Shown here piece after piece: positions 46,762 through 54,837 of a DNA stretch of 64,000 nt. The notes under the pieces were generated by a model, which was not told where the DNA came from, searched no databases, and worked only from the letters and a program-made list of their open reading frames with translations. Numbering within the stretch: position 1 is the first letter of the stretch; every line of letters starts with the position of its first letter. The position numbers were made by a program, and so were the translations under genes. Source of the DNA: Austwickia chelonae NBRC 105200 (GTDB lineage Bacteria > Actinomycetota > Actinomycetes > Actinomycetales > Dermatophilaceae). The stretch spans positions 372,001 to 436,000 of the forward strand of contig NZ_BAGZ01000005.1 in assembly GCF_000298175.1 (NCBI RefSeq), in the 5' to 3' direction.

Positions 46762-47547
46762 ATGAGCCCGGTGGGTTATGCACTCACTCTGTCCCTCTTC
46801 GCCGGGCTGTCCACCGGCATCGGCAGCCTTCTGGGTGTCGCGGCCAGGCAGACCTCGCCGAAGCTCCTGGCGAGCAGTCTGGGGCTGTCAGCAGGGGTCA
46901 TGTTGTACATCTCCCTGGTGGAGCTCGTCCCTGGAGCACAGGAGTCATTGCGCACGGCCCTGGGTGAGCACGGTGGGTGGGTGGCAGTCACGGCCTTCTT
47001 CTGCGGGGTCGCTCTCATCGGTGTCATCGACGCCCTGGTCCCCTCGGAGGTCAATCCGCACGAGACGCACACCGACCCGGAGTCGGTCCATCAGGCCCAG
47101 TTGATGCGGATGGGGCTGCTCACCGCGGCGGCGCTGGCGATCCACAACTTTCCTGAGGGGTTCGCCACTTTCATGACGGCGATCTCCTCCCCCGATCTGG
47201 GCCTGCCGGTAGCGGTCGCGGTGGCCGTGCACAATGTTCCCGAAGGTATCGCGGTGGCCGTGCCGGTCTATTTCGCTACCGGCTCCCGTGCGAAGGCCTT
47301 CGGCTATTCGTTCGCGTCGGGCCTGGCCGAACCGGCAGGTGCGCTCCTGGCTTATCTGGTGTTAGCGCCCTATCTCACCCCGGCGGTGACCGGGGTCGTC
47401 CTGGCTGGGGTCGCCGGGATCATGGTGTACATCTGCTTGGACGAACTGCTACCGAGCGCTCATGCCTACGGCGAGCATCATGTGGCTCTCGCCGGGGTGA
47501 TGTCCGGGATGTTCGTGATGGCGGTCAGTCTTCAGCTGCTCGGTTGA
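46762..47547 (+). CDS. zupT: ZIP-family divalent metal transporter (ZupT-like)
   Basis: Inner-membrane importer of Zn2+ or other divalent metals, 261 residues with about eight helices. The transport-site motifs AIHNFPEGFATF (helix IV) and AVHNVPEGIAVAVP (helix V) are both present, and a His-containing loop (NPHETHTDPESVHQ) lies between helices III and IV. The ATG at 46762 follows GACAGGAAACCGG. No Zur-box is obvious in the short upstream gap. Confidence 0.92.
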   Translation: MSPVGYALTLSLFAGLSTGIGSLLGVAARQTSPKLLASSLGLSAGVMLYISLVELVPGAQESLRTALGEHGGWVAVTAFFCGVALIGVIDALVPSEVNPHETHTDPESVHQAQLMRMGLLTAAALAIHNFPEGFATFMTAISSPDLGLPVAVAVAVHNVPEGIAVAVPVYFATGSRAKAFGYSFASGLAEPAGALLAYLVLAPYLTPAVTGVVLAGVAGIMVYICLDELLPSAHAYGEHHVALAGVMSGMFVMAVSLQLLG

Positions 47548-47836
47548 GTCGTCGCCGTCGGTGGAGACGGTCGAGCGGGCCGTGCACGCCATCGACACCG
47601 TCGGGATGGACATCGTCCGATGCCACCTTCGACGGGTCGTCCCTGGCGCAAGCCCTGCACGGCCGACCCGACCATGATCCGAGGCATCGAGGACGCGCCA
47701 GATCGTTTTCCCTCAAGGGCGACCTGGCCTGTGGAGAGGACCCGGCCGCACTGTCGACCCTAGTGGACAAAAGCCTCATAAAGGCTTCGACGCGCACCCC
47801 CGTCGAACTTCGGGATTCGTCAGTCCCAGAAAGGGA
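47548..47836. other. gene-poor gap with a small hairpin
   Basis: Between two convergent genes, no reading frame looks coding. A hairpin AAGCCT-CATAA-AGGCTT (47771-47787) with an adjacent A-run could terminate the minus-strand-facing or plus-strand transcript. A short coding-like stretch near 47560-47620 (VETVERAVHAIDTVGMDIV) may be a gene remnant. Confidence 0.35.
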
Positions 47837-48331
47837 TCAGCCTGCGATGCTCGAGGAGACCGGATTCTCGGCGGGCGGGGTCGGGCAGGCCACCTGCCCA
47901 CGCAGGCGCACCACAAGTGCCCAGGACAGAAGCATCATCCCAGCGACGGCCAGGAAGGGCTGGACGGGTGCGAACCATTGCATCGCACCGGTCGACCCCA
48001 GGGCGAGCAGGACCACCTTGTTGCAGACCGGGCAACCCACGGCGAAGAAGGCCAGCAGGCCCCCGACGGTGCCACGCCTGCTCAACGGGTCCGGCTCGGC
48101 CGAGGTGTCATGATCACGGACGTAGGTGGCGACGATCAGGCCGCTGAGCAGGCCGGTAACGGCCAGCACCGGCCAGGACCATGGCGTGACGGGAACGGAA
48201 CGACCGAAGAGGGGCGTCGGGATCATCGCCGAGGGAATCCCGACGACCAGGACGGTCACCAGCGCGGCCAGAGCAGCAGTGACCCAGTGCCGACGACTCC
48301 AGCCGGCCATCGCGATCAGGGGACGAGGCAT
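47837..48331 (-). CDS. four-helix membrane protein with CPVCNK motif
   Basis: 164-residue protein with four membrane helices (VTAALAALVTVLVVGIPSAM, WPVLAVTGLLSGLIVATYV, GGLLAFFAVGCPVCNKVVLL, FLAVAGMMLLSWALVV). The CPVCNK motif sits inside the third helix, giving a Cys-x2-Cys pair in or near the membrane that could be redox-active or bind metal. I know this motif in actinobacterial membrane proteins of unknown function only. The start is ATG 48331; earlier codons overlap the divergent gene. No operon partners. Confidence 0.7.
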   Translation of the reverse strand: MPRPLIAMAGWSRRHWVTAALAALVTVLVVGIPSAMIPTPLFGRSVPVTPWSWPVLAVTGLLSGLIVATYVRDHDTSAEPDPLSRRGTVGGLLAFFAVGCPVCNKVVLLALGSTGAMQWFAPVQPFLAVAGMMLLSWALVVRLRGQVACPTPPAENPVSSSIAG

Positions 48332-48446
48332 CGGGCCACCGTATCCGTCGAGCGGTCCGCCCGGGTAGTTCTGTTCGCCGTCCGCACCGGGAAGAGTCAG
48401 ACGATCTGCGGCGAATGCCCGGACTGGGTTGTTACCATCCGGCGCC

Positions 48447-49409
48447 ATGACGAAACCCACGCCTGCCGACCCCTCGGCCGCTGTCTCTCTCGCTCCGGAG
48501 GTCGACGAGGTCGCGCCGGGGGTCTACGCCTATGTCCAACCCGATGGTTCCTGGTGGGTGAACAACTGTGCCTTCGTCGTCGGTGACGATTCCACGCTTC
48601 TGGTCGACACCTGCGCGACGGCCGAACGCACCCGGGCCCTGCTGGAGGAGGTAGCGGATGCCAGCGGCGGGCGTCCGCTGCGTTATGCAGTGAACACACA
48701 CCTGCACGGGGACCACACGTACGGCAATGTGTTGCTTCCTGAGCGGACCGTGCTCGTCGGTCACGAGCGGATGCGGGCGGGTCTTGCCGCGGATCCGTTC
48801 GTGTGTGGTTGTCCGCCGCTGTGGGAGCGTCCTTTGGACTGGGGTGTCGACGGGCAGCGCAGGTTGCCCGATCTGACCGTGTCCGGGGACGCAAGTGTGT
48901 ACGTCGGTGACCAGGAGGTTCGTGTGGCCCACCCCGGTCGGGTCGCTCATACGGATGGTGACCTGGTCGTTCATCTGCCTCAGCAGCGGGTGTTGGTCAC
49001 CGGTGACCTGGTCTTCAACCGGGTGACCCCGATGGTCGCGATGGGCTCGGTGACGGGCGCACTGGCGTCTCTCGACTGGCTGGCCGGATTCGAGGCCGAG
49101 GTGATGATTCCCGGGCACGGACCGGTGCTGCGCGGCACCGAGGACATCAAGGTCTGCCTGGAGGACATCCGCCGTTATCTCGAGTTCGTGCTGACGAGGG
49201 CGAAGGCCGGCCTGGCTGCGGGCGCGTCACCCTTGGAGACGGCGGCTGAGACCGAGTTGGGTGAGTATGCGGACCGCCCGGACGCCGAACGACTCGTCCT
49301 GAACCTGCACCGCGCCTATACCGATCTGTCCGGGGCGCCTTTCGACCTGCTCGGTGCTTTCAAGGACGCCTTGGCCTGGCACGGCGGGCCATTACCCACC
49401 CACGTGTGA
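48447..49409 (+). CDS. metallo-beta-lactamase-fold hydrolase
   Basis: 320-residue cytoplasmic protein. Metal ligands are HLHGDH (His85, His87, Asp89, His90), the VAHPGRVAHT region His, the GDLVF Asp and IPGHGPV His, the full dinuclear-zinc set. FVVGDDSTLLVDTCATAERT is the usual first beta strand. A C-terminal helical extension of about 90 residues follows. The start ATG 48447 is preferred to a TTG at 48429. Substrate unknown; glyoxalase-, lactonase- and arylsulfatase-like activities occur in this fold. Confidence 0.87.
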   Translation: MTKPTPADPSAAVSLAPEVDEVAPGVYAYVQPDGSWWVNNCAFVVGDDSTLLVDTCATAERTRALLEEVADASGGRPLRYAVNTHLHGDHTYGNVLLPERTVLVGHERMRAGLAADPFVCGCPPLWERPLDWGVDGQRRLPDLTVSGDASVYVGDQEVRVAHPGRVAHTDGDLVVHLPQQRVLVTGDLVFNRVTPMVAMGSVTGALASLDWLAGFEAEVMIPGHGPVLRGTEDIKVCLEDIRRYLEFVLTRAKAGLAAGASPLETAAETELGEYADRPDAERLVLNLHRAYTDLSGAPFDLLGAFKDALAWHGGPLPTHV

Positions 49410-49558
49410 ACCGTGTGACAGGCCGATCAACATGTCAGTCGGCAGGCAGCTTTCCTTCTGATCTCACGCCTTAAAGACGTAAGTTGCTCTCTCGTTTCTC
49501 CACAGCCTCAGGGTCAACGGAGTCGACAACGATCCCCGTCCGCCGTCCGACCAGAAGG

Positions 49559-52546
49559 TCAACGAAACAGCTGGCCGTACGAAAGTGCCGGGTTCGTCCG
49601 CTGCGATGGCCCACCGAGCACTCCGGACCCGATGAGGAGACTGACCCGGTCAGGGCCGACCCCTGCATCCTCGGACTCGATGACCACAGAGATCTCGTTC
49701 TCCCCAGCAGCGCGCAGGAAACCGCCAGGCACCACGAATTCCTGCTGAGGGCCTACATGATTGATGTAGTTACCGGTCAGCCAACCGTTGACGAAGATGA
49801 TCGCCCGGTAGCGATCCTGGCGGAAATGAACATCGTCGACACGCAGACTCACCGGGGTATCTTGTCCCCCAGGCAGATCGAGACGCACAGCAGTGCGGTA
49901 CCAGCGCACCCCTGGACGGTCGGCATTCAGTCCTGCCACCGGGACGAAACCGGCGGCAGGAGCCTGCGGCAGATGCCATCCCTGCCGTTCACCGAAGAGG
50001 CCACCGTTGTTGTAGGCCCCACGAGCGACATCCACTGGGCGGCGTCCACCGATCGCTCCTTGCATCTTCCATGAGATCCTGCCCGCGCCGGGGAAGGCTA
50101 CGTCCCACAGTCCCCTGCCGTGTTTGGACAGGCTCAAGGCAGCGCCGTCCACAGGATGACCGTTGTTGCGGACCAGGATCGCGACCTTCGCCGGTTCGCC
50201 ACGGCGCATAGCCTCCCGGGGGACCTGATGAATTCTGGGGCCGTCGCCCTGCGATCCGACGTAGATGCCGTTCACCCACACCATCGCCATGCCGTGTCGA
50301 CCGGTGCGCGCCGAGACCGTGACCGTACTTCCCGAAGTGTGCGGGGTGAAGGTTCCTCGGTACCAGAGGTCGCCGTGATCGAATCCGTAGTCCTCGCCGG
50401 TCATCACGATGCGTTGGGCCGGTCCCGGTCCGTGCAGGAGGTTCGCGGCCTTCTTCTTCGTCAGCGGGGTCCACGTCCGGTCGTCGAACTCGGGGAGACG
50501 TTCGGGGTCCGATTCTCGACCGACCCACGTGTCCAACGAGATATGCCGTCCCGTGGGTCGGGGACCAGGCAGGTCGGCGACCAGCGCGCCGAAGGCGTCA
50601 CGGATGGCCGGTACGGGGGTGCCGTTCCAGGTCAACGAGGTGACCCCGGCAGGAGCATCGACTTGCAGCCGACTGGCGGCAGCGGTGTCGCCACGCAAGA
50701 CGATCGTCGTGCCCTCCCGGATCGCCGAACGCACCAGGTCGACACCAGCGACCCGGATACTTCCGCCGACCGACAGGTCAGGGTGCCAGATCTGCCCGTA
50801 CGCGGCCCGGTCGGCGAAGATCAACGAGAGTTCCTCACCGACGGACCGTAAAGTCACCCGGCCGATCCCCTGGTGGACGGCGTTGATGCGTAGCTCATGG
50901 CGGGCTTGGTCCCAATGGGTCTCGATGCCCCGGTCTGCGATGACTTCCGGGCGGACGGCCAGACGTAGAACGGTCTCGCTCTCCTGGGAGAGCGGCGCGG
51001 TGAACGTCGCAGTGGCCCGCCCCGGCGACACCGTCGAGCCGGCGAGTTGTGCTGTGGTGTATTGGATCCGATGAGGTCCGACCTGATGGTCGACGACGAG
51101 CGCGAGCGCATCCCGTCCGTTCAGGACGACCGATGCCTCTTCCTTCTGCGGAACACGCCGGTAGGTGTGCCCATCGACAGTCAGTGGGAGGGAGAACCGG
51201 CTGATGCGTTCGTCGTTGGAGTGACGATGCCGGAGCGTCAGCAGCCGGGTCGGACCGTCCTCGGCCTGACGCCATTCGGCGAGCACCCGGCGACGGTCCG
51301 GCCCCTCGATCCCGTGAACCCGGCCGACCGCCCTGGTAGCTGCCAAAGCAGGCACGGCACGCTGAAGTTGGGCGAATTCCTTCTGAACGACAGCTTTTCC
51401 GCGCAGTGTCCGGTTCTCCGCGATCGGGGCGCCGTAGTCGTACGAGGTGAATCCCGTGGACGGATCCCCGGTCCATCCCCAGTTCGTCCCGCCGTACTGC
51501 ATATAGGTGTTGTGCATGGTCACCCCGTTGGCGAGATTGTTCACCGTGAACTGCCGGGTGAACCGGTCGTCGACGAACCGGGCGCAGTCATCTGCCTGAT
51601 GGCTGGCGCCCCAAGGGGTGAAGGCTCCGCCCTGTCCTTCAGCGATGAATACCGGAGTACTCGGTGAGTAACGGCGGACCCGCCGTTCGAAATGGGTGTC
51701 GAGTCGGGCCCGAGCACCTGCGCAGGAGAACAACAACGGGTAGAAGTCGAATGCGTACAGTTGGAGAGACTCGCCTCCCGGTTTGCCCGGCGCGTACCAG
51801 CCGTGGCCGGGGCCGTAGTCATTGTGGAAGAGCGGAACAGTAATGCCATTGGCCCGAACTGCCTGCGCCAAGGTATTCAGGTAACGTCCGGTGAACGGGG
51901 TGAACATCTCGTTCTCGATCTGATGGGCGATGACGGTGCCACCGCCGTCGGTCAGTTGATGTCGCGCGATGATCCGATCGACAGCAGCCAACCACTCGAG
52001 CTCGGCGGCAAGGTTGTCCGCAGCACCCACTCGAGGCAACCCGGCGTAGGTACTCAGATACGGGGGGAAACCGCCCATACTCGTCTCCGCCTGAATATAC
52101 GGTCCTGGCCTGGCGATGACATACAGTCCCACCTCTTCCGCCATCTGCAGGAGGAGGTCGACGTCACGGACCCCCGAGAAGTCGAAAACCCCCCGCTCCT
52201 GGCTGTGGTACCCCCAATGGAAGTAGAGGCTGACCGTGTTGAACCCGGTGGCCTTCATCTTCTCCAACACGTCACGCCACAGATGCTGCGCTGGTAAACG
52301 CCAGTAATGGAATTCTCCGGAAATGATCGGCGTACGCCGACCGTCGACGACCAAGGAATGCTCGTCCCAAGTAAGGGCATGGCCCCGAACATCTCGAAGC
52401 GGAACAGTCGGGGCCGTGACCACAGGTGATGCCGCGACGGCCTCGGCCCGTAACGGGGCCGCCGCCACACGGAAGGGCATGGCTGCCACCCCAGACAGCA
52501 ACACCGCCCCCACGGCGGCACCGACCCTCAGCCGACTCCCGGACAT
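49559..52546 (-). CDS. secreted glycoside hydrolase family 35 beta-galactosidase
   Basis: 995-residue secreted enzyme. The start ATG 52546 has GGGGAGGGGAG upstream; a signal peptide (LRVGAAVGAVLLSGVAAMPF) follows. The TIM barrel holds GEFHYWRLP, GGFPPYLST and the acid/base Glu in QIENEM (about residue 213), with the nucleophile in FIAEGQGG (about residue 303). Jelly-roll domains make up the C-terminal half. It should release terminal beta-galactose from external glycans. No transporter or regulator is adjacent; codon use appears less GC-rich than the surrounding operons, a possible sign of acquisition. Confidence 0.9.
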   Translation of the reverse strand: MSGSRLRVGAAVGAVLLSGVAAMPFRVAAAPLRAEAVAASPVVTAPTVPLRDVRGHALTWDEHSLVVDGRRTPIISGEFHYWRLPAQHLWRDVLEKMKATGFNTVSLYFHWGYHSQERGVFDFSGVRDVDLLLQMAEEVGLYVIARPGPYIQAETSMGGFPPYLSTYAGLPRVGAADNLAAELEWLAAVDRIIARHQLTDGGGTVIAHQIENEMFTPFTGRYLNTLAQAVRANGITVPLFHNDYGPGHGWYAPGKPGGESLQLYAFDFYPLLFSCAGARARLDTHFERRVRRYSPSTPVFIAEGQGGAFTPWGASHQADDCARFVDDRFTRQFTVNNLANGVTMHNTYMQYGGTNWGWTGDPSTGFTSYDYGAPIAENRTLRGKAVVQKEFAQLQRAVPALAATRAVGRVHGIEGPDRRRVLAEWRQAEDGPTRLLTLRHRHSNDERISRFSLPLTVDGHTYRRVPQKEEASVVLNGRDALALVVDHQVGPHRIQYTTAQLAGSTVSPGRATATFTAPLSQESETVLRLAVRPEVIADRGIETHWDQARHELRINAVHQGIGRVTLRSVGEELSLIFADRAAYGQIWHPDLSVGGSIRVAGVDLVRSAIREGTTIVLRGDTAAASRLQVDAPAGVTSLTWNGTPVPAIRDAFGALVADLPGPRPTGRHISLDTWVGRESDPERLPEFDDRTWTPLTKKKAANLLHGPGPAQRIVMTGEDYGFDHGDLWYRGTFTPHTSGSTVTVSARTGRHGMAMVWVNGIYVGSQGDGPRIHQVPREAMRRGEPAKVAILVRNNGHPVDGAALSLSKHGRGLWDVAFPGAGRISWKMQGAIGGRRPVDVARGAYNNGGLFGERQGWHLPQAPAAGFVPVAGLNADRPGVRWYRTAVRLDLPGGQDTPVSLRVDDVHFRQDRYRAIIFVNGWLTGNYINHVGPQQEFVVPGGFLRAAGENEISVVIESEDAGVGPDRVSLLIGSGVLGGPSQRTNPALSYGQLFR

Positions 52547-52582
52547 CGACTCCCCTCCCCTGCGCTCACCACCCCGCATCGC

Positions 52583-53728
52583 TCACACCGTGCTCGTGAC
52601 CTCGGCATACTCGTGGAACCGGCTCACCCGTGCCGCGATCCGACAGGTCACCTCGTAAGGGATGGTGTCCAAAGCGGCGGCCAGGTCGGCCGCAGTGATC
52701 TGCTCCGCACCGTCCTCGCCCAGGAGAACCACCCGATCACCCACGGCGAGACCTCCGTCCGGGCCTGCGTCCACCATCAACTGGTCCATGCACACCCGGC
52801 CCACCACCGGCAGTCGACGCCCACCCACGAGCACCTCGCCCCGGTTCGACAAACGGCGGTCATAACCGTCGCCGTATCCGACCGGGACAGTCGCCACCTG
52901 CGTGGCCACCGGGGCCGTCCAGGTACGTCCGTAGCCGACCGTGCCCCCCTGAGGCACCTCCTTGACGAAGGACACCCGCGACTCCCAGGTCAACGCCGCG
53001 CGCAGAGGCACCGTACGCGGAACCCCTGGGTCGGGATAACTCCCGTAGAGCATCACCCCCGGACGGACCATGTCCATCCACGAATCCGGATGTGCCAGGA
53101 CGCCGCCCGAATTCGCGGCATGAGCGATGACCCTCCGCCCCAGATCTTCCTCCACCGCCCGATGGCAGTCGGCGAAAGTCCCGATCTGGGCCGCAGTGAA
53201 CTCGTCCTGAGCCGGCGTGTCACTCACCGGGAGATGGGTGAACATCCCCTCCAGGTACAGATGCGGACACTCCTCGGCGATCCTCCGAGCCAGGTCAGGA
53301 GCCGCTCCCGGCAGGCAACCGATCCGGCCCATCCCCGTATCGACCTTCAGATGAACCGCCGCAGACACCCCCAGATCGGCAGCCGCCCGCTCGACGACAT
53401 CGATCGTCTCCGCATCGCACACCGTCAAGGTCAGCCGGTGAGCCACCGCGGCCCGGGCCTCCTCCGGGAAGACCGGCGACAACTTCAGGACCGGCAAGGA
53501 CACCCCGGCCTCCCGGAGCGCCACCCCCTCCGGGACCGTCGCCACCCCGAAGAAGTCCGCAGCCCCCGCCTCCTGCACGGCTGTCGCGATCGGCACCGCC
53601 CCGTGCCCGTACCCCTCGGCCTTGATCGCCATGAGGATCTGCCGATCCGGGCCGACCCGATCACGGACCGCCGCCAGATTCGCGAGCACCGCATCCAAAT
53701 GCACCCGGGCACATGTCTGGTAAAGCAT
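52583..53728 (-). CDS. alr: alanine racemase (PLP), last gene of ornithine operon
   Basis: Fold-type III PLP enzyme interconverting L- and D-alanine. Lys36 in AIKAEGYGHG binds PLP (the common motif is KADAYGHG). HLKVDTGMGRIG, GYGDGYDRRLSN (catalytic Tyr region) and VGRVCMDQLMVD show a complete N-terminal barrel and C-terminal beta domain. The start ATG 53728 has AGGGTGG upstream; GTG 53737 is possible. It lies about 20 bp after orr and is probably co-transcribed. The known D-alanine product of the ornithine pathway thiolase gives it a catabolic role besides cell-wall supply (inference). Confidence 0.9.
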   Translation of the reverse strand: MLYQTCARVHLDAVLANLAAVRDRVGPDRQILMAIKAEGYGHGAVPIATAVQEAGAADFFGVATVPEGVALREAGVSLPVLKLSPVFPEEARAAVAHRLTLTVCDAETIDVVERAAADLGVSAAVHLKVDTGMGRIGCLPGAAPDLARRIAEECPHLYLEGMFTHLPVSDTPAQDEFTAAQIGTFADCHRAVEEDLGRRVIAHAANSGGVLAHPDSWMDMVRPGVMLYGSYPDPGVPRTVPLRAALTWESRVSFVKEVPQGGTVGYGRTWTAPVATQVATVPVGYGDGYDRRLSNRGEVLVGGRRLPVVGRVCMDQLMVDAGPDGGLAVGDRVVLLGEDGAEQITAADLAAALDTIPYEVTCRIAARVSRFHEYAEVTSTV

Positions 53729-53751
53729 GATGACCACCCTAGATCTCAGAT

Positions 53752-54831
53752 TCAGCCGCGTAAGGCCACCTTCTGGACGTAATGGGATGTCGACAGGGCC
53801 AACAGCGCCGCATAGGACGGCCAGAAACCGACGGGTCCGCCCAACCGGATATCACCGACAGCATCCTCGACATCGAGAATGAGATGGTCGCTGCTGGCCC
53901 CGACGATCAAGATGCCCTCGTCCTGAGGGGTCAACCCGTCGATCGCGGCATCCTGACGGCCGATGTTCACGATCGCCCTCAACCTGGTCCCCCGATCCGG
54001 GAACTCCGGGCACTCCCCGAAAGCATTCTGCCCACGGTCACCGATCGGAACACTCGGCTTACGTTCCAGCTCCACGACCTCCCCGACGAGACGCACCGTG
54101 TCCTGCCTGGTGGACGGCCACGGGCTGCGGTCGAGGACGTTCCGGCCCAGGACGATCGACTCCCCGATCCGGAAATGGTTGATCTCCTTGGGCATCTGCC
54201 CGCTCGCCAACAGCGGAAGACTCGAAGAGTTCCCTCCCGAGAGCAAGCCCAGTTCCAGGCCGGTCGCTGCGCGGCAGGCGTCCCGCACCGAGATCAGCCC
54301 CCGCATGTTCTCCACACTGGGAATGACACCGCCGTAACAGGCCAGGTTCGCGCCCAGGCCCAACAGGTCCAGATGCGGGAGCCGCGCCGCCTCCGTGACC
54401 AGCTCCACCGCACGGTCGGGCCACACCCCTTCCCGCAGGTCCCCGATGTCGACCATCACGACGACCCCGTGGCTGGTTCCGGCCTGCCCGGCCGCCTCCG
54501 AAAGGATCCGCAGGGTCGACAGGCTCGAGTTCAACGTGATGTCCGCACAACGCACCACGTCCGGCACCGACGACGGCGAAGGGATCCGCAGCAGCATCTG
54601 CGGCAATCCCGTGCCCAACCCGGCCAAGCCCATCAGGTTCAGGATCCGACTGTCCGCGAGCTCGTCCACGCCCCCGTCGACCAAGGCGCGCACCACCGCG
54701 GGATGCGCGCAGGTCACCTTCGCGACCCCGGCCACCCGGGCCCCGTGCGCACGACACAGACCCACCACGGCCCGGGCGTTCTCCGTGATGCGATCCGGAT
54801 GGATCTCCAGGCGGGGCGTACGCAGATACAC
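53752..54831 (-). CDS. orr: ornithine racemase
   Basis: PLP-dependent racemase of the alanine-racemase N-domain family, single-barrel type, making D-ornithine from L-ornithine. PLP Lys38 lies in AGVAKVTCAHP. Further family motifs are VVMVDIGDLREGVWP, GLGANLACYGGV, LSGGNSSSLPLL and INHFRIGESIVLGRN. The length of 359 residues matches the clostridial enzyme. It begins with GTG six bases after the reactivase stop. It supplies the substrate for the aminomutase encoded upstream. Confidence 0.9.
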   Translation of the reverse strand: MYLRTPRLEIHPDRITENARAVVGLCRAHGARVAGVAKVTCAHPAVVRALVDGGVDELADSRILNLMGLAGLGTGLPQMLLRIPSPSSVPDVVRCADITLNSSLSTLRILSEAAGQAGTSHGVVVMVDIGDLREGVWPDRAVELVTEAARLPHLDLLGLGANLACYGGVIPSVENMRGLISVRDACRAATGLELGLLSGGNSSSLPLLASGQMPKEINHFRIGESIVLGRNVLDRSPWPSTRQDTVRLVGEVVELERKPSVPIGDRGQNAFGECPEFPDRGTRLRAIVNIGRQDAAIDGLTPQDEGILIVGASSDHLILDVEDAVGDIRLGGPVGFWPSYAALLALSTSHYVQKVALRG

Positions 54832-54837
54832 GTGAGA

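Noticed and set aside
47544-48113. 189-codon plus-strand frame after zupT
   Set aside because: Low-complexity Arg/Ser-rich start, no ribosome binding site, and it runs antisense into the CPVCNK membrane protein gene.
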